Assembly: GCA_005784505.1 (NCBI GenBank)
Contig: VCAZ01000125.1
Span: 310,001-374,000 of the forward strand
Direction of reading: 5' to 3'
Length of the DNA: 64,000 bases
Source: Bagarius yarrelli
Taxonomy: Eukaryota > Chordata > Actinopteri > Siluriformes > Sisoridae
Below, one piece after another: positions 21,646 to 34,600 of the stretch. How positions within the stretch are numbered: the stretch's first letter is position 1; the number at the start of each line of letters is the position of its first letter. The notes under the pieces were generated by a model that saw only the letters and a program-made list of their open reading frames with translations, ran no database searches and was not told where the DNA came from. The translations under genes and the position numbers were made by a program.

Positions 21646-23107
21646 TTATATTATATCACTTTTGGCACAAGGATCTTTTAGATCACTTCAGCAAAAGCTA
21701 AACCATAGAGATAATATTACCGAGTGTGGTCTTAAAATGTAAAAAAAACAGGTCATAATGTACACCGGTTGTCACTTAATGCATGTACAAGCCTGTATCC
21801 ACTGCTTCATGTTATCACAGGCTAATGTAACCTAATATTAGTTAATATCTTTCTCTCTGTCCTCCTGCCATGTATCTGATAGTTTACACCACTTGCATGT
21901 CACCAGGTCGTTACGTTTATTTCAGATGGCAATGAACTGATGACACTCTAATTAATGCATTCTGCACACCTAAATATTAATCAAACACAGAAAAAGTTTC
22001 CACTAAGTGATGCTATTTTGGGAAATAAGGAGGAGACTATACAAATCCAGGAGCGTCCTCAATGTGAAACATTAACATTTAAAGATAATAGTCTTCTGCT
22101 GTGTAGTTCTGAATATAAATTATGTTTGTATGACCTGCTGCATTCACAGTCTTTTGTTTAGCTATCCAGTAAAAACGACAGTTTTTCTGATTTAACTCCT
22201 TGCAGCCCAGTGAGTCACTGCTCAGTGGTGATGAGTGTTAGGGTAAGTGTTGAGCTGTGGTCATCATAACCCAGTCATAAGTTTTGGTGTGGTAGGAGGC
22301 AGGGGGCGGGGAAGAGGGGGGTAAGGCAGGTGTAAGTAGTCAGTATGAGCAGGACGCTTAACAGTTGTAAATTTTTCCTTGGTTTGTTGACAGAGCAGAC
22401 ACTGATTTACAATAATCTGCTACAATAAGGATGTCACAAGCATTTTAACGGCCTGTTGAGCATATTAAAGAGAACAGTGGATGCTGATAGCCTGGTTTTA
22501 TTTTTTCAGTGACACTACAAAGGTGTCTTATGTTTAATAGCGCATACATGAGTCCAATTTTACAAGCAATGAAAGTATTGCTGTTTAACACTATCCTATT
22601 GGTTTCGGATAAACATTTTCCAGTTTTTCCCTTATTGCCATTATGATGCTTGTGGCACAACAAGAATCAGTTTTCATTTAAACAGGAGCTTATTGGAAGA
22701 GTTTGTTTATCTATACATGATGGGTTAATCTGGGATTTTGTCTCAGACGTTTGCATTGAATGTTATTCAACAGACATATGAGTGGTAGAGGCTTTGTGTA
22801 TGAAAATCTAGAACATGTTGGTCAGCAGTCATTTAATAATATCACATCACATGAAGATTCCAGACGATACACATCAGTCCCTCGCGTGGCTGATTTACGT
22901 TGCCTGCTGGCTATGGGGCAAAGTTGCAATGTGAGCCGGGCTTTTAGGTAAAGGTAATAAACTTATTCACTATATAATAGCTGCACTGAGTAGCCATGTT
23001 TGTCAAAATAAATTTTAAATAAAAGTCTTTTTGTTAGCTTTAACAAAGAAGAATTATTTTTCTGTTTTTTATTTTTAACTTTCAATTTTATGTTTGTCTA
23101 TTTTAAT
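21646..23107. other. intergenic, no gene recognised
   Basis: AT-rich DNA with a G-rich spot at about 22291-22325. No call. Confidence 0.55.
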
Positions 23108-23312
23108 AGGCCACTTTATTCTGCCTATGACTGTAGTGGATCTGGAGCTTTTCCTGGGGGCATTGGAAGCAAAGCAGGAATATACCCTGTGCCACACGGC
23201 CTTGTACACACACATTCACACAGTCGTTCTCACCTAAAGGGCAATTTAGCATTGGCAGTCTATTTACCAGTATATTTGGGAGGAAACCAGAGAAACATAT
23301 TATGAAACAGAG
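23108..23312 (-). mobile_element. diverged SINE body, minus orientation
   Basis: The order of motifs (gtggatctggagcttttcc, gcaggaatataccctgtgcc, cacacattcacacagtc, aagggcaatttagcattggc, ttgggaggaaaccagagaa) matches the layout of the minus-strand SINE at 38485-38810. Both ends are lost. The short open frames in it are not genes. Confidence 0.65.
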
Positions 23313-26300
23313 TACATTTGAACCTCCAACCAAAGTTCAGGATTAAATAGGGGTCCCTAGAGCTGCAAGGTGGCAAATACCCACAGTTACTTCCCATTGA
23401 CTGTCGAAAACATGTTTATAGTTACATTTACTGGTAACACCTCAGAATAATGATCCGTAGTAAACAAGTAACTATGCAAGAAGAAGATGTAGGACTTTAC
23501 TTACTACTGTTAACTAATATAGAAGTGAGTTTAACTCTGCAGAAAGAAATAGCTAATTTAGTACATTTATTAGGTATTCAATAATTACAAAATAAAAGTT
23601 ATTGTCATTAAGAACTACTTGCGAACTATGACCAATTAAAAAAAAGAATAATTAATGAATTATTAATCACAACACACTCCCTTCAATAAGACAGCTACAG
23701 ATTGAAATTGTGACTCTGACCAAAGCATGAATGGACATGTTTTTTGTTTATTTCAAACTTTAAACATATAATAATAATTTGTTTCAAAATGAAAATAATT
23801 AGGAAAAGACGCTGACGGGCTCGTGATTGGATCAGTTTACTTTTATGAGCTCCATTCGGTTTAATTAATGAAGGACCAAATGAAATATTGATGTTTTCTT
23901 GTCAAAAACAATTTGCATCTCTAATAAAAACATTGACTACATTTATATTGTGTTAGGCACAAAAACCACATTTTCCAGATTACAATGTGCGGTAGAATAT
24001 CAGTGGTGCCTCACAGAAATGTATGACTGTACAGTATGAGTTAGATAGAAAATATGTTAAATAACATTAATTACTTTTGAAAGTAATTAACAAAAATACC
24101 ACAAGTTCTGCTTTTACAGGGTGGGTGAAAAGTAACCAGGCTTTAAATAATTCCTAATAAAGTCAATATTTCAAATACAATTTTTAAAAACGTATTGCCC
24201 ATCTACTTTATTACACAGGAGCTTAAAAGCAAGGTTTGTTCAAGGCTTAAAATATAATTTACTATCGTCAACTTCTAGCCTAGTTCATTATTAAACACCC
24301 ATATATATATGTATAATATTTAATTGATGAGTCTTATGCCAAACATTTTTAAATGTAACTAAAAGAATTAAATTTTCTGCAACTTTTGTTATTAATAGCA
24401 ACAGCTGTTTTAAAGGAAAGTCCTGACCGAGAACTGAAAGGTCAATAAAACAGAAATATTATCAGCTCAATTATTAAACACTCCTTTGGCAGCTGCCAAA
24501 ATATCCACCCATCCACTGGATTTTTTTCTGTCCAGACATTTGCTGTCTTTGCATAAGAATGTTAATTTATGACAAAATATATATTTTACACTCAGATATG
24601 CGTTTAGATTTTCTTGGTTTTTTTCAGGTTTCTTGATCAACTGTCTAAACCAAAGTAACCATCAGGTATATAAAATATATTCTATTGTACTTGTAGTTAA
24701 GTAGTTATTTTAATGCACTGTCTTAAGCACATTCGTGATTTATCAATGCTTTCTGATAAACTCTTATGTTAATACATACAAAAAAGGGGAAGAATTATTT
24801 GATGAGGATTCGGCATGTGCCATTACGATATGGATCACGACGTGACTCACAAATGAAATCCGTGCACTGTATGTTCACTATATCCTCTCTCTCTCTCAGA
24901 GAGGATGGAATGATTGTTGTTTAAGATCAGAGTTTGATGTTCTATTTCAGAGTCGACTTAAAAGACACCCCTATCACATTAATCAATGTGTTGGACTGCT
25001 TCACTTGACGTATTCCATCATGCCCAACGTTCCCTCTCTACCACTAACGATTTATTTAGGGGTAAGCTATATTTGTTGGGCAACCTTTTCTCCTATCCAG
25101 AGGCTCACGTCAGTTAATTATTTGTCCCATGAATCTAATACATTTTCTCAGTGCCAAGTGATTTCAGTGAGCTTGCTTAACGGTGCAGGGAGAATCAAGA
25201 CTGCCCTGTAATCCAGCCCCCACCTCAACCCCCAAAGCCAGCCGATCACTGTGGAAAATCAGCCAAGCCATCCATCTGCCCATGTTATCCTAGCAACCAA
25301 ACTTTTGTTGCCAAGGTAAAGGTTTCCCCATATGAACCTGTCAGTCAAAAAACCCTAGGCCTGATTTTGTTTTAATCTTTTTTTTAAATCTGCATTGGCC
25401 ACCACAGCTGCCATGTGAACAAAAGTATTTTTTTTTTTGCAAAATTGCAACCAGACAAAGTGTGCTTAAATTAATGATGTATATATAGTAATGTAATTAC
25501 TAAAGAGACTTTTATCAAGTAAGTATCAAGTAAATAAGCCTGTGACATGCTAGCGGGCAGCATATGATTCATAGTGGACTATGACAACTGCATGGAATAA
25601 TGAGAAATTTTATTGAGGCTTAAACCTTCAGGATTAAGCAATGTGCACAGAGTGTGTGGAACCGTCTAAAGCCAGCATAACACTGAATAATGCCCAAATG
25701 AAGTGTGAGAAACAAGGCGAATGAGAAAGGCTTTTTAATATCATAACCCACATGGTTTACATAGGGATAAATATCGGGTTTCGGCGGAAATGTTGCTGCT
25801 TATGAAATTCTTGCTGCATTTGTTGCATTTTGCACGCTGACTTAGGTGTTAGTATTTAAACTGGCCATCGCTGTACTAGAATTACAGATCAATTTTATCA
25901 CCCAACTTCTGGGTGGCTTTTGTATCCCTATAAGATTTATTATTGTACATTTTATAAATCTTTTAAAACTTTAATGTTGTTTTTAACTAGATTACATTGA
26001 TAGTATACTAGTTATAAACAATTATCTATATTTACATAGATTATAAACCAGTAGCAGCCGGTCAATACAGAGTGCTGGAGCCCCTCTCAACCCCCACCTG
26101 TGTTAACAATAAGTTAAATATATCACACATTAATAAAAATAATTAGACCATTATTTCTAGTTTATTCCACTGTCATTATAGAATTATTAACATCGTATAA
26201 TCTGTATTTGCAGAACACCAGACAAACACATGTGTATGTAGGTTTGTAAACTTTTAACACACATGTATTATGAGTGTAAGCACTAATTGGCTTGTTTTAA

Positions 26301-28534
26301 AAAATTCCTCCCCCAAGCAGCGCCAGACCCTTCCGGTTTTGTTGCTAGTGAATCTGTTGTTTTTTTAGATTTTTGGCCATGTGTTTGGATGGTTGTGCTG
26401 TAAGTCATGACTTTTTTTGTTTTCCATTTCGCTCTCTTTAGTGGACAACATTATCATTACAACCTTTATCTCCAAATCTGAATGATATAAATTCCTAAAT
26501 TATTTAATTGACCTTGATAACTACTGATACTAAACCCACACTAAAACTTAAAATTCCCTGATTCGTAGTACCCTTATTGTATATATTTTTGAATTTATTA
26601 GCCAGCAGTAATAATACACCATTACCATCGGCTATTTACAGTCCTGATTTTGTAAGTTTGTAAGCAGCTACCGCCACTGTTATAAACCAAAGTACTGCAA
26701 GAATATTTCGAGGCTTACTCATTATCTTCTGTATTGTTACAACTGTTAGATGTTCACCCAAAGTCAGTTGTGTGTACAGTTAAAGGGTAATATGCTAAAG
26801 GATGCATCCTGTGGTTTTCCCCTTTAAGTGTGTGAGGTTGAGAAAAGAAGCCACATTGAGTGTGTACATGTGAACCTGTCAGTCCTGCGTTGGCCAAGAG
26901 GAAAGGGATTAGAGCCATTAGTTCTGGCTTCACAGGCACACACTCACATTTGTGAGGAGTCACCAATGCCCTTTCTGCTAATTATAGGTTGAAATCTGAC
27001 AAGAGAAAAATTAGAGGGAAAAAGGACACAGCTGTGCTGTGCTGGACCACAAGGTTGGGCAGAGAGGAAAAAGAGAGAGGGAGAGGAGGATTGAAACGTG
27101 AAATGTAGAAGCAGTTTGGTTGCTGTTTTAAATCCATAAATCTCCTTCTCCTTCCACCTAAAATGAAATTAGTTATCTTTGTGTTTTTTTTACTGCATTA
27201 CTTCTTCTCACTCACCACACAGCTTGGGGAGAAGTCAGCCAACAGATGGACACGAACCAGCCTGATTTCATGCAGCGATCACAAATAACGGGCGGGCTGT
27301 TATAAGAGAGCTCCCAGCTCTGAATATGCCTCATATGTTTGCTTATTTAATCAGCATGGTACATGATGATGGAGGAATTAAATATACTATTTGTTTTTCC
27401 AGTTGTGGCCTTTGCTTATACTTGGCCTATTGTCTGTAGTTTTAGTGTAGCTGCAGTTCACTACAGTACATGAATAGAGTTGTCTATTACTAGCCAGGAG
27501 AGTTAGGCATGCTATCAGTATGTTATGATCTGATCGTTCATTATGTGCCAGTGTGTGAAAGGTTTTCTTAGTATGGTTGTAATATTGTAAGGTCATTAAC
27601 TCGTTACAGCAGTCTTGGAAATATGTCTCTGTCAGCTTGGGGAGATCTGCTAGTTCTACTTTTCCAGCAGCAGAGATAGAGCTGAAACTGTTTTCCCACT
27701 GTAGTGACACTGACAGGAGTCCTGCAATCCCTAGAGATTTGCACCGGAGATAAAGTACTCGTTAGCAGGAAAGAGGCCCATGTGATCTGAAATGGTCTTA
27801 CAAGGTCTTGATAGCTTTTGCTACTCCCAACACTAAACTGGTGTAGATGCCCAGTCAGGCTTAAATGAGGTGCTTTACCTCATCACTTTTGGAATAATTG
27901 CTCCTTGAGGTCCTAACTTATTTACAGGCACTTTAAGGCTGTGCAATAGTTTCAGAATCAAGTGTCAAGTGGGGATTATTATTGACTGCATCACGGTTTA
28001 GAACCCATGTGATTTGTGGATTAATTGCAAAGTTTAATAACAGATTGAAAGTTTAGCATTTACACATTTTTAAGGTTTGTTACGGTGTAAACATTTAAAA
28101 AGAGTTTAAAGCATCCAGGCACAAGAAACAATACTTTTTGTAGCTTAAACCAAGATTGATTTATTGGGTAATTATTCAGTGACTGTATCTGAATCGCTAA
28201 TAAACCTAAAGCACCTTGTAAATTCATTTACATCTTTGTTCTATTGTATTTATCTCTATAATTATAATTTGTGTATTATCACCAGTACAAGTCACCACAA
28301 TCATTCTGCAATAATGAATTTTTTTCCAAATAGTCATTTAAGTCATCTGATGAGATTTTTTTTATATTGCAATATATATAGCAGAAAAATATCACAATGT
28401 CAGTTTTTGTCAATATCGTGCAGCCCTATAAAACACACTTGCAATAATGTCCTGCTTGGGCTACTTAAACAGGTGTGACGCACAAGACTTCTGAACTAAA
28501 AGTGTGCTGTGTTTCTGGAACATACAGGCTAGAA
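23313..28534. other. long intergenic stretch, no gene recognised
   Basis: Mostly AT-rich DNA. 25005-25330 is clearly more complex and includes a dyad of RFX-like half-sites (25289-25316). 26754-27120 is moderately complex. A minus frame at 27387-27710 (107 codons) has no recognisable domain. 28370-28430 ends in tcaatatcgtgcagcccta, resembling the end of a DNA-transposon-derived repeat common in fish; this is tentative. Confidence 0.5.
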
Positions 28535-28790
28535 GCTGATTTTTCAAGTCCTGTAGGTTACAAGGTGAGGAGGTGAGGAGACCACTGTGGATCGAACTTG
28601 TATGTCCAGCACATCCCACAAATGCTAAATGAATAGCTGGAATGTTTAATCATGTTTATCCAACCTTCCCTAAACAATGTATGCAGTGTGGCAAGGAGCA
28701 TTATCCTGCTGAAAGATTTTAGGGAATATTGTTTGCATGTAGAGGTTGTAATCATGTGTCAAAGTAAAAAAAAAAATCCACATCCAGATC
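28535..28790 (-). pseudogene. Tc1-like transposase remnant (contains the second catalytic Asp motif)
   Basis: On the minus strand 28714-28683 encodes FQQDNAPCHTA, the block with the second catalytic Asp of Tc1/mariner DDE transposases. 28624-28604 encodes HLWDVLD, the block just after the usual PDLNPIE motif, which itself is lost. Stops interrupt the frame and the segment between the two blocks is shortened and scrambled. It is a dead DNA-transposon copy without terminal repeats. Confidence 0.85.
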
Positions 28791-29156
28791 GACTGATATT
28801 AACTAATATTTAAACTGATCATTTGCACATTTTTAGACCAATAACTGATTTGCAGAGCTGATGTTTATTTATTGATTTACTTCTGTTTTTGATGAAAGTC
28901 GATACATCAAACAATTGTACTGAACTGAACAAGTGTTGTTATTTATGACACTGTCAATACTGTCATATTACTGTCTTTAAAACAAAGTAAAACAACTTTT
29001 ATTTTTTACATCAATATTAACTGCTTTGTCATTTAGGGAAACTTCGATCAATAACACGTAAATTAATAAAGCACATGAAGATAATTCTAACGATTATTTT
29101 ATAAATATTGTAAACCAAATGAATAAACTTTTCGTTAAAAGATTAATTTGTTTTTA
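28791..29156. other. intergenic, nothing recognised
   Basis: AT-rich DNA without call. Confidence 0.5.
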
Positions 29157-29270
29157 AGTACTCTTAGTTTTTAGTACTCTTAGTACTCCCAGTTTTTAGT
29201 ACTCTTAATACTCCCAGTTTTTAGTACTCTTAATACTCCCAGTTTTTAGTACTCTTAGTACACCCAGTTG
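29157..29270. repeat. minisatellite, 25-bp unit, about 4.5 copies
   Basis: The unit agtttttagtactcttaatactccc (given in two parts: agtttttagtactc, ttaatactccc) recurs with very few changes (taata/tagta, ctccc/caccc). Near identity of the copies suggests recent tandem duplication. Confidence 0.95.
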
Positions 29271-31940
29271 AACAATTGTTAAAGGACATCATTTACCTAT
29301 ATTTTCAATGAAATATATCAGTCGAAGAAATTGTACTTTACCTGTAAGTGCTGCTTTTGTCTTGTTAATTCTGTATTAATTCTGAGCAGATGGTGTGTGT
29401 GTGATTATGGACTACTTTACCCAGCCTGTCTGAAACCAGCAACCGTGTCATAGTCAAACTCAATAAAACTTTGTGAACTTTCCCCAAATCTGTTGGTCAT
29501 AATCTGCGTCATTTTATGCATTGCACTGCTGTTATATCAATACCAGAATAGAGAAATGAATGTAAAAGTACGTGCTTTTCAAAAACCTGCAGCTGAAGGG
29601 GACAGTTAAGAAAGGTGTCTTAACTGAAGATCAATACTCCCCCTTGTGGCAAACATCAAAATATAATTTTAACCTACGCAAAATTTTAAAGATTTTTGTT
29701 AAAAAAAAAGAATTGTGAGCATGATTTATTTCGGATTTGTTCTGTTTATAAGACCCTTTTCTTGTTTGTCTTATTCTATAGAGTTAATTGTTGCAGTCTT
29801 AGTTTAAAATAGTTTAAACCGTTTGTCATTGATATTAAACTTTTCTTATATCAAATATATTAATATGTTAAATATGTTTGTTAAAGATTTTTGTCCATGT
29901 AAAGTTTGGAGGTTTTTTTCCAATGTGGTTAAGGAAATAATTTTTTTCTGGTTATATAACATGTTATCTTGGTTTGGATGACATAATAAAGACACAAACA
30001 CATGTTTTGTTTTGTATTTGTATTTTTCTGTCCTGCAATGGTAATAAATTTAATAAATTAATAAATTAATTTTTTTTTTAAAAGAACAGAATTCTATTTG
30101 TTTTTCTGGAGTTTTATTTTTTAAATAAAGATTCTGATTAGTGTAATCAGTAAAAATGACTTAAAAGTTGATCACTGGTGCATTTATATATTATAAAACT
30201 CAAACTGATGGCTTGTTAAGTTTGTTATCAAAATAAATATTATTCGCTATGTTTTCTTTACTTTATGTTTACTGTAGATTTGTTCCCCCGCTGACTGAGC
30301 TGTGCAGCAGATCATAGATGGAAACTGGGTGGAAATATATGTTTATCTCTAAGGACAATATCTGGGTCTGATTCAGCTGTGTGTTAGAGAGGAGATGACC
30401 CAATGCTCTGTTTCTGCCAGTTCCGTGTTAATTAATCCACACTGTGGATGCCTAATTATTCATTATACTATACTGACATACACACACACACACACAAACA
30501 CAAACTTTCCATAAGCTTGAAAAATTCTTTAAAAATTAAATCTCTCTCTTAAAATTAACTAGCCCTTGAGTTCCTGTGTTTTATTTTGCTATTTCTCTCA
30601 TTTTTTTTATCTTTCATTCTCTTTCTTACTCACACACACACTATTTATATTATAGATAATTATACAGTAAAATGATCCCTTTATCGTCTCAAAATTAATT
30701 TATGCTAAATTAAATGACTTCTTTTACTGAAACCGCTTATATTAGTACATGCTGACGGATTCTGCTCCTTATTTCAAAAGAAGTTGTCACAATATTATAA
30801 AATGTACAATATGCTAAAATTTGCATTATTATAAAATTTACAGTGTTATAACTGACAGCTGACTGAGAATGACTTTTTCCTCATCAGCATCAAATAGAAC
30901 TGGATAATCTTTTTTTTGGGCTGTATAGTTAGCAAATTATTGGATTGCTCTTTAATTCATCTTTATCACCTATAGACTTTCTGTTGAGCATCTGGCACCT
31001 TTATCCAGTATAGATAAGTGATACTGTAAAACACACTAACATGGCAGGACTCATTTTTACAGTTTTACACAGACCACAGGATGATAGCACTACATTTAAG
31101 GTTTCCTCAACACAAACTAATGTATGCTTTGAGCGTCTTTGTGCTAATCTGTGGCAACTCTGTCAGCGCTTTCAGCACTGTACTTACAGATGTGAAAAGA
31201 TGTGGGAATGGTGGGGTAACCGTTTTTACAGTATGCACTTTCTAAAGAATGTCAGTTGAAGAGTAAACATTAAGACACTCACCTTGGCATACATCTGAAG
31301 CAGGATGTACTTTTTTTAATAATAACATAGTAATACATGATGAAATTTATGACTTTATGTACCAAAGATCTTTGCTTAAGAAATAATATAAATTAACAGC
31401 ATGAGAATTTCCCCCAATTTCCTTACTCAACTGAATTTTAGAGATTAAGCTGTCATGATGCAGATACTGAGTCTCTAAGTATGAGCTGATCCTGGCCCGT
31501 TTACATGCATATTTTTTGTCATTCCAACTGAGATTATTCCGATTCCGATATTCCGGTTGACCCTTCAGTTGAGTTATTAACTATTCCAAATTGGTGTTTA
31601 CATGTGCTGATGCTTTCAGTCACACAGCTGGTCTGTCATTCTATAAATTGTATTATTACCCCTGTTTGTTTTATACCGTGCTGTTGCTGAACTCTTTTAC
31701 AAAAATATTGCTGCAAGAAGCAGAGCTTTTCTGGAGCGGTGATAGAAGCCACATATTTCCTGCCTCTCTTCTCTATAGAGAAAAGTCTATAATAAAGATT
31801 GTTGAGAGTCCTGCTACTGAAATTTAGAGAGCTAAAAATTTTTAAATTATCCATTCATTCATAAGGACTTAACATCCATCCATCTATCTATAAATCTATC
31901 CATTCATCCACCTACCTACCTATCCATTCACATATTCACA
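29271..31940. other. intergenic, no gene recognised
   Basis: Very AT-rich DNA with homopolymer runs (29700-30110). CA runs occur near 30480-30500. No exon or repeat family is recognised. Confidence 0.55.

Positions 31941-32014
<74 letters not shown>
31941..32014. repeat. (TCTA)n microsatellite
   Basis: About 18 perfect TCTA units, preceded by degenerate ccatccatctatctataaat-type tetramers from about 31873. Confidence 0.97.
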
Positions 32015-32531
32015 AGCTCAATAAACGTCCTTTCTTACACATACTGAAAATGTATTGTTGTTGCAGAATGTAGGTTCACCAACACACACACACACACACA
32101 CAAACCTGCCTGTGGTGTGAGTGCTGGCTCTGCTTGCTGGGAATTCTCAGGCTCATTAAGAAGATCTCCTCTGAGAAGACATTGGCTGATGTCGCCTCAT
32201 TGCACTATATTACCCATGGAGAAGGCCACACTCCAAAACACACTCACTTTACTCCAACAAGTTCTGTACTGCTCACCACCACAAAGACTCCTCTGCTACC
32301 CACTGCTATTTCCTGAGCAAGGTTTCAAATATAAAAGGTTCAGAGCCTTTAAGAAGGAAACTTTTTAAACAGAACCTTTTAAAACAATGGATTTAAAGCC
32401 AGGATCCAGAACCATTTCTTAAATATGTAAAACATTAAATATACGGAGATCCTCTTAAGAGAACAAGGTGTAGATCCCACATACTACCATGCCATGTGTC
32501 TGTGAAGGGATTGTGTGTGCATGAGTGACAG

Positions 32532-32625
32532 AAAGAGAGAGAGATAGAAAGAGAGAGAGAGAGAGAATGGAGTATGAAAGATGACTGCCAAGTCACTAGA
32601 AGCCTAAGCCAAACTCCATTTGCTG

Positions 32626-32664
<39 letters not shown>
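32532..32664. repeat. (GA)n and (CT)n microsatellites in opposed orientation
   Basis: A GA run (32532-32567) and a pure CT run (32630-32664) stand about 62 bp apart. They are complementary to each other and could pair. The Arg/Glu- and Ser/Leu-rich open frame on the minus strand is made by these runs. Confidence 0.95.
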
Positions 32665-32666
<2 letters not shown>

Positions 32667-34286
32667 ACCTTCTCCATTATGCCCCATATAGTCCCATTTT
32701 CCATGATAGATGACCGGAATTTGAATTGTATTTAGTTATCCTTTAATTGTCTATGAAAAAGTTGTGATCACGTACATTGTTTATTTTCTTTTAAATAATA
32801 TTGTTTATTCTTTAACTGAATAACATGATAAATGTTGAGAAAGTGCAAAGTGAGGTTTGTAATATTATATTTATATAAAACATGCCTGAGGATTACTTAT
32901 GTACAGCTTGTACATTAAATGTTCTTTCAGCACTAACATATGGACAACACAGGCTAGGTATACACACCCACACACACACACACACATGCGGATAGGGTTA
33001 TATCCACAGAAACTAATCTGAGATCTTTGATAACTGGCCAGCATGTGTATAGTTTACTGCCAGATGATGTCGGAGGGAGATTTGAGAAGGCTTATCTTTG
33101 AATAGATAGCAGCTGTGCTGAACTGATTTATGTGAACAAAAAAACACACACTTGCGCTCAATCTCTTTCTATATCTTTCTTGCTCACACACACGAAGTCA
33201 TGCATACTTATGCACTGAAAAGACTGGATAGGTATTCAAAAGTCGAAGGAATTTTCAGGCGGCATTTTTCAGTCACTTCCTGCAATAACTGTTACACCAA
33301 ACAGTAATATTTAACACTTTTAGAAGCGTTTTGTACAGTTTTAGTTTCAGAATTAACAGTTAATATGTTTTGGACGTAAAAAAATTAATTAAAATCCATT
33401 GCAAATTTAGTGTCCAGTAATGTGAGAAGAATGATTTTATTTGTATTTGTCCATTTTAGGAAATTCCATATACTAAAGAACACTTTATGACTGTTTGATT
33501 GTCTATTTCTAGTGTAAGCGTCAGTTATATGTATGTATCTCAATGGTATTTAACGTGTTCATTAAAGCCCAGAAAGATTGCAGTATCTTAGCAGGCAAAG
33601 ATAGTAGGCAGGTGAACATGCAAGTTAATCAAAAGTGAGCAGGTTTGGGTCAAGGACCTGATACTTTACAGCTTTCTTTCACTGCTCCCTCTAGTTTCTG
33701 ACAGAGAAAGGCGACTGCCGAAGAAGAGAGCAGAGAGAGAATAGTGCAGGTCTGATGCGGTTAGCAGATGCATGTGTGTTACTGCAGAGTAGGGAATTGG
33801 ACCTTCTCCGTCTACTGTGCTATAAATATCCCCTTGACATTTATTACACTCAAAAGGCTTCGGGTGCTAAAACATTTGGATACTAGTCAATTTTCCCCTT
33901 CCTTTTTTAGACACCTAATTTATTTTTAAAATGTGTCTGAATACTAAATACGCTACATTAATATTTTAAAATATGTTGAAATTTTGGAAAAAAAATTATT
34001 TCTTATGTATATCATATATTATTGCTAAACCTCAAGGATTAGATTACTGTTGTGAAAAATAAAATGAAAGTAAGGAATTTGTTAAATAAGGACGATAAAA
34101 ATTAGATGAAAAATGAAAATGTTTGTAGATAAAAAATCTATTTATAATGATTTAGATCAGTTTCCTTGTGCAAAGTTAATCATACAAATCTTAGTGATCT
34201 GCAGGGTCACTTATCTGTGTGATTTATCCGAATAGGATCTGATCCTGGATTAATAACATTCTTTGTTGATCCTGAATTAACACTTC
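32665..34286. other. intergenic, no gene recognised
   Basis: AT-rich DNA with a short CA run at about 32966-32986 and a more balanced part at 33640-33850. No call. Confidence 0.55.
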
Positions 34287-34600
34287 AATCATAACCATCT
34301 GATGTCATCAGTGTGTGCTGACCAAACCCAACCCAATTAAGAGGTGGCACATGGTTAAGGTGTTGGAGTCCCAACACAAAGAGTGTGGGTTCGATTCCCA
34401 GCTCCCAATCACCACTGCTGGGCTCCTGAGCAAGGCCTTTAACCCTCAATTGCTCAGTGGTATTAATGTGAGTGGCTCTGGATAATAATGTGTCTGCCAA
34501 ATGCTGTAAATGTAAATCTTTCTTTTTTTTGTCCACAAACAAACTAAAAATTTTTAAGTAAATGCTGAAAAAACTATTAACTGATTATTAAATATATTAA
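34287..34600 (-). repeat. dispersed repeat split by a SINE (partner of 14985-15122)
   Basis: The left part (34287-34328) and the right part (from about 34519, with gtccacaaacaaac) both match the complement of the 15.0-15.1-kb copy, where the two parts are contiguous. The SINE between them is therefore a later insertion. Confidence 0.7.
34341..34518 (+). mobile_element. tRNA-derived SINE (V-SINE-like)
   Basis: It has a promoter B-box-like ggttcgattcc and an A-box-like region at the head (tggcacatggttaagg). The body motifs are ctcctgagcaaggccttta and accctcaattgctcagtgg. The tail is tggctctggataataatgtg and gccaaatgctgtaaatgtaa. The tail is of the kind shared with L2-type LINEs. It is the best-preserved promoter among the SINE copies here. 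Confidence 0.85.

Noticed and set aside
26046..26340. Possible hAT-like ends (agtagcagccggtcaata...; ...aagcagcgccaga)
   Set aside because: No target duplication or matching inverted ends could be established.
27387..27710. 107-codon minus-strand open frame
   Set aside because: No domain, no splice or promoter context; length is within chance expectation for a 64-kb window.
31873..32014. CRISPR-like regular repeats
   Set aside because: Simple tetranucleotide repeat without spacers; the context is a vertebrate genome.
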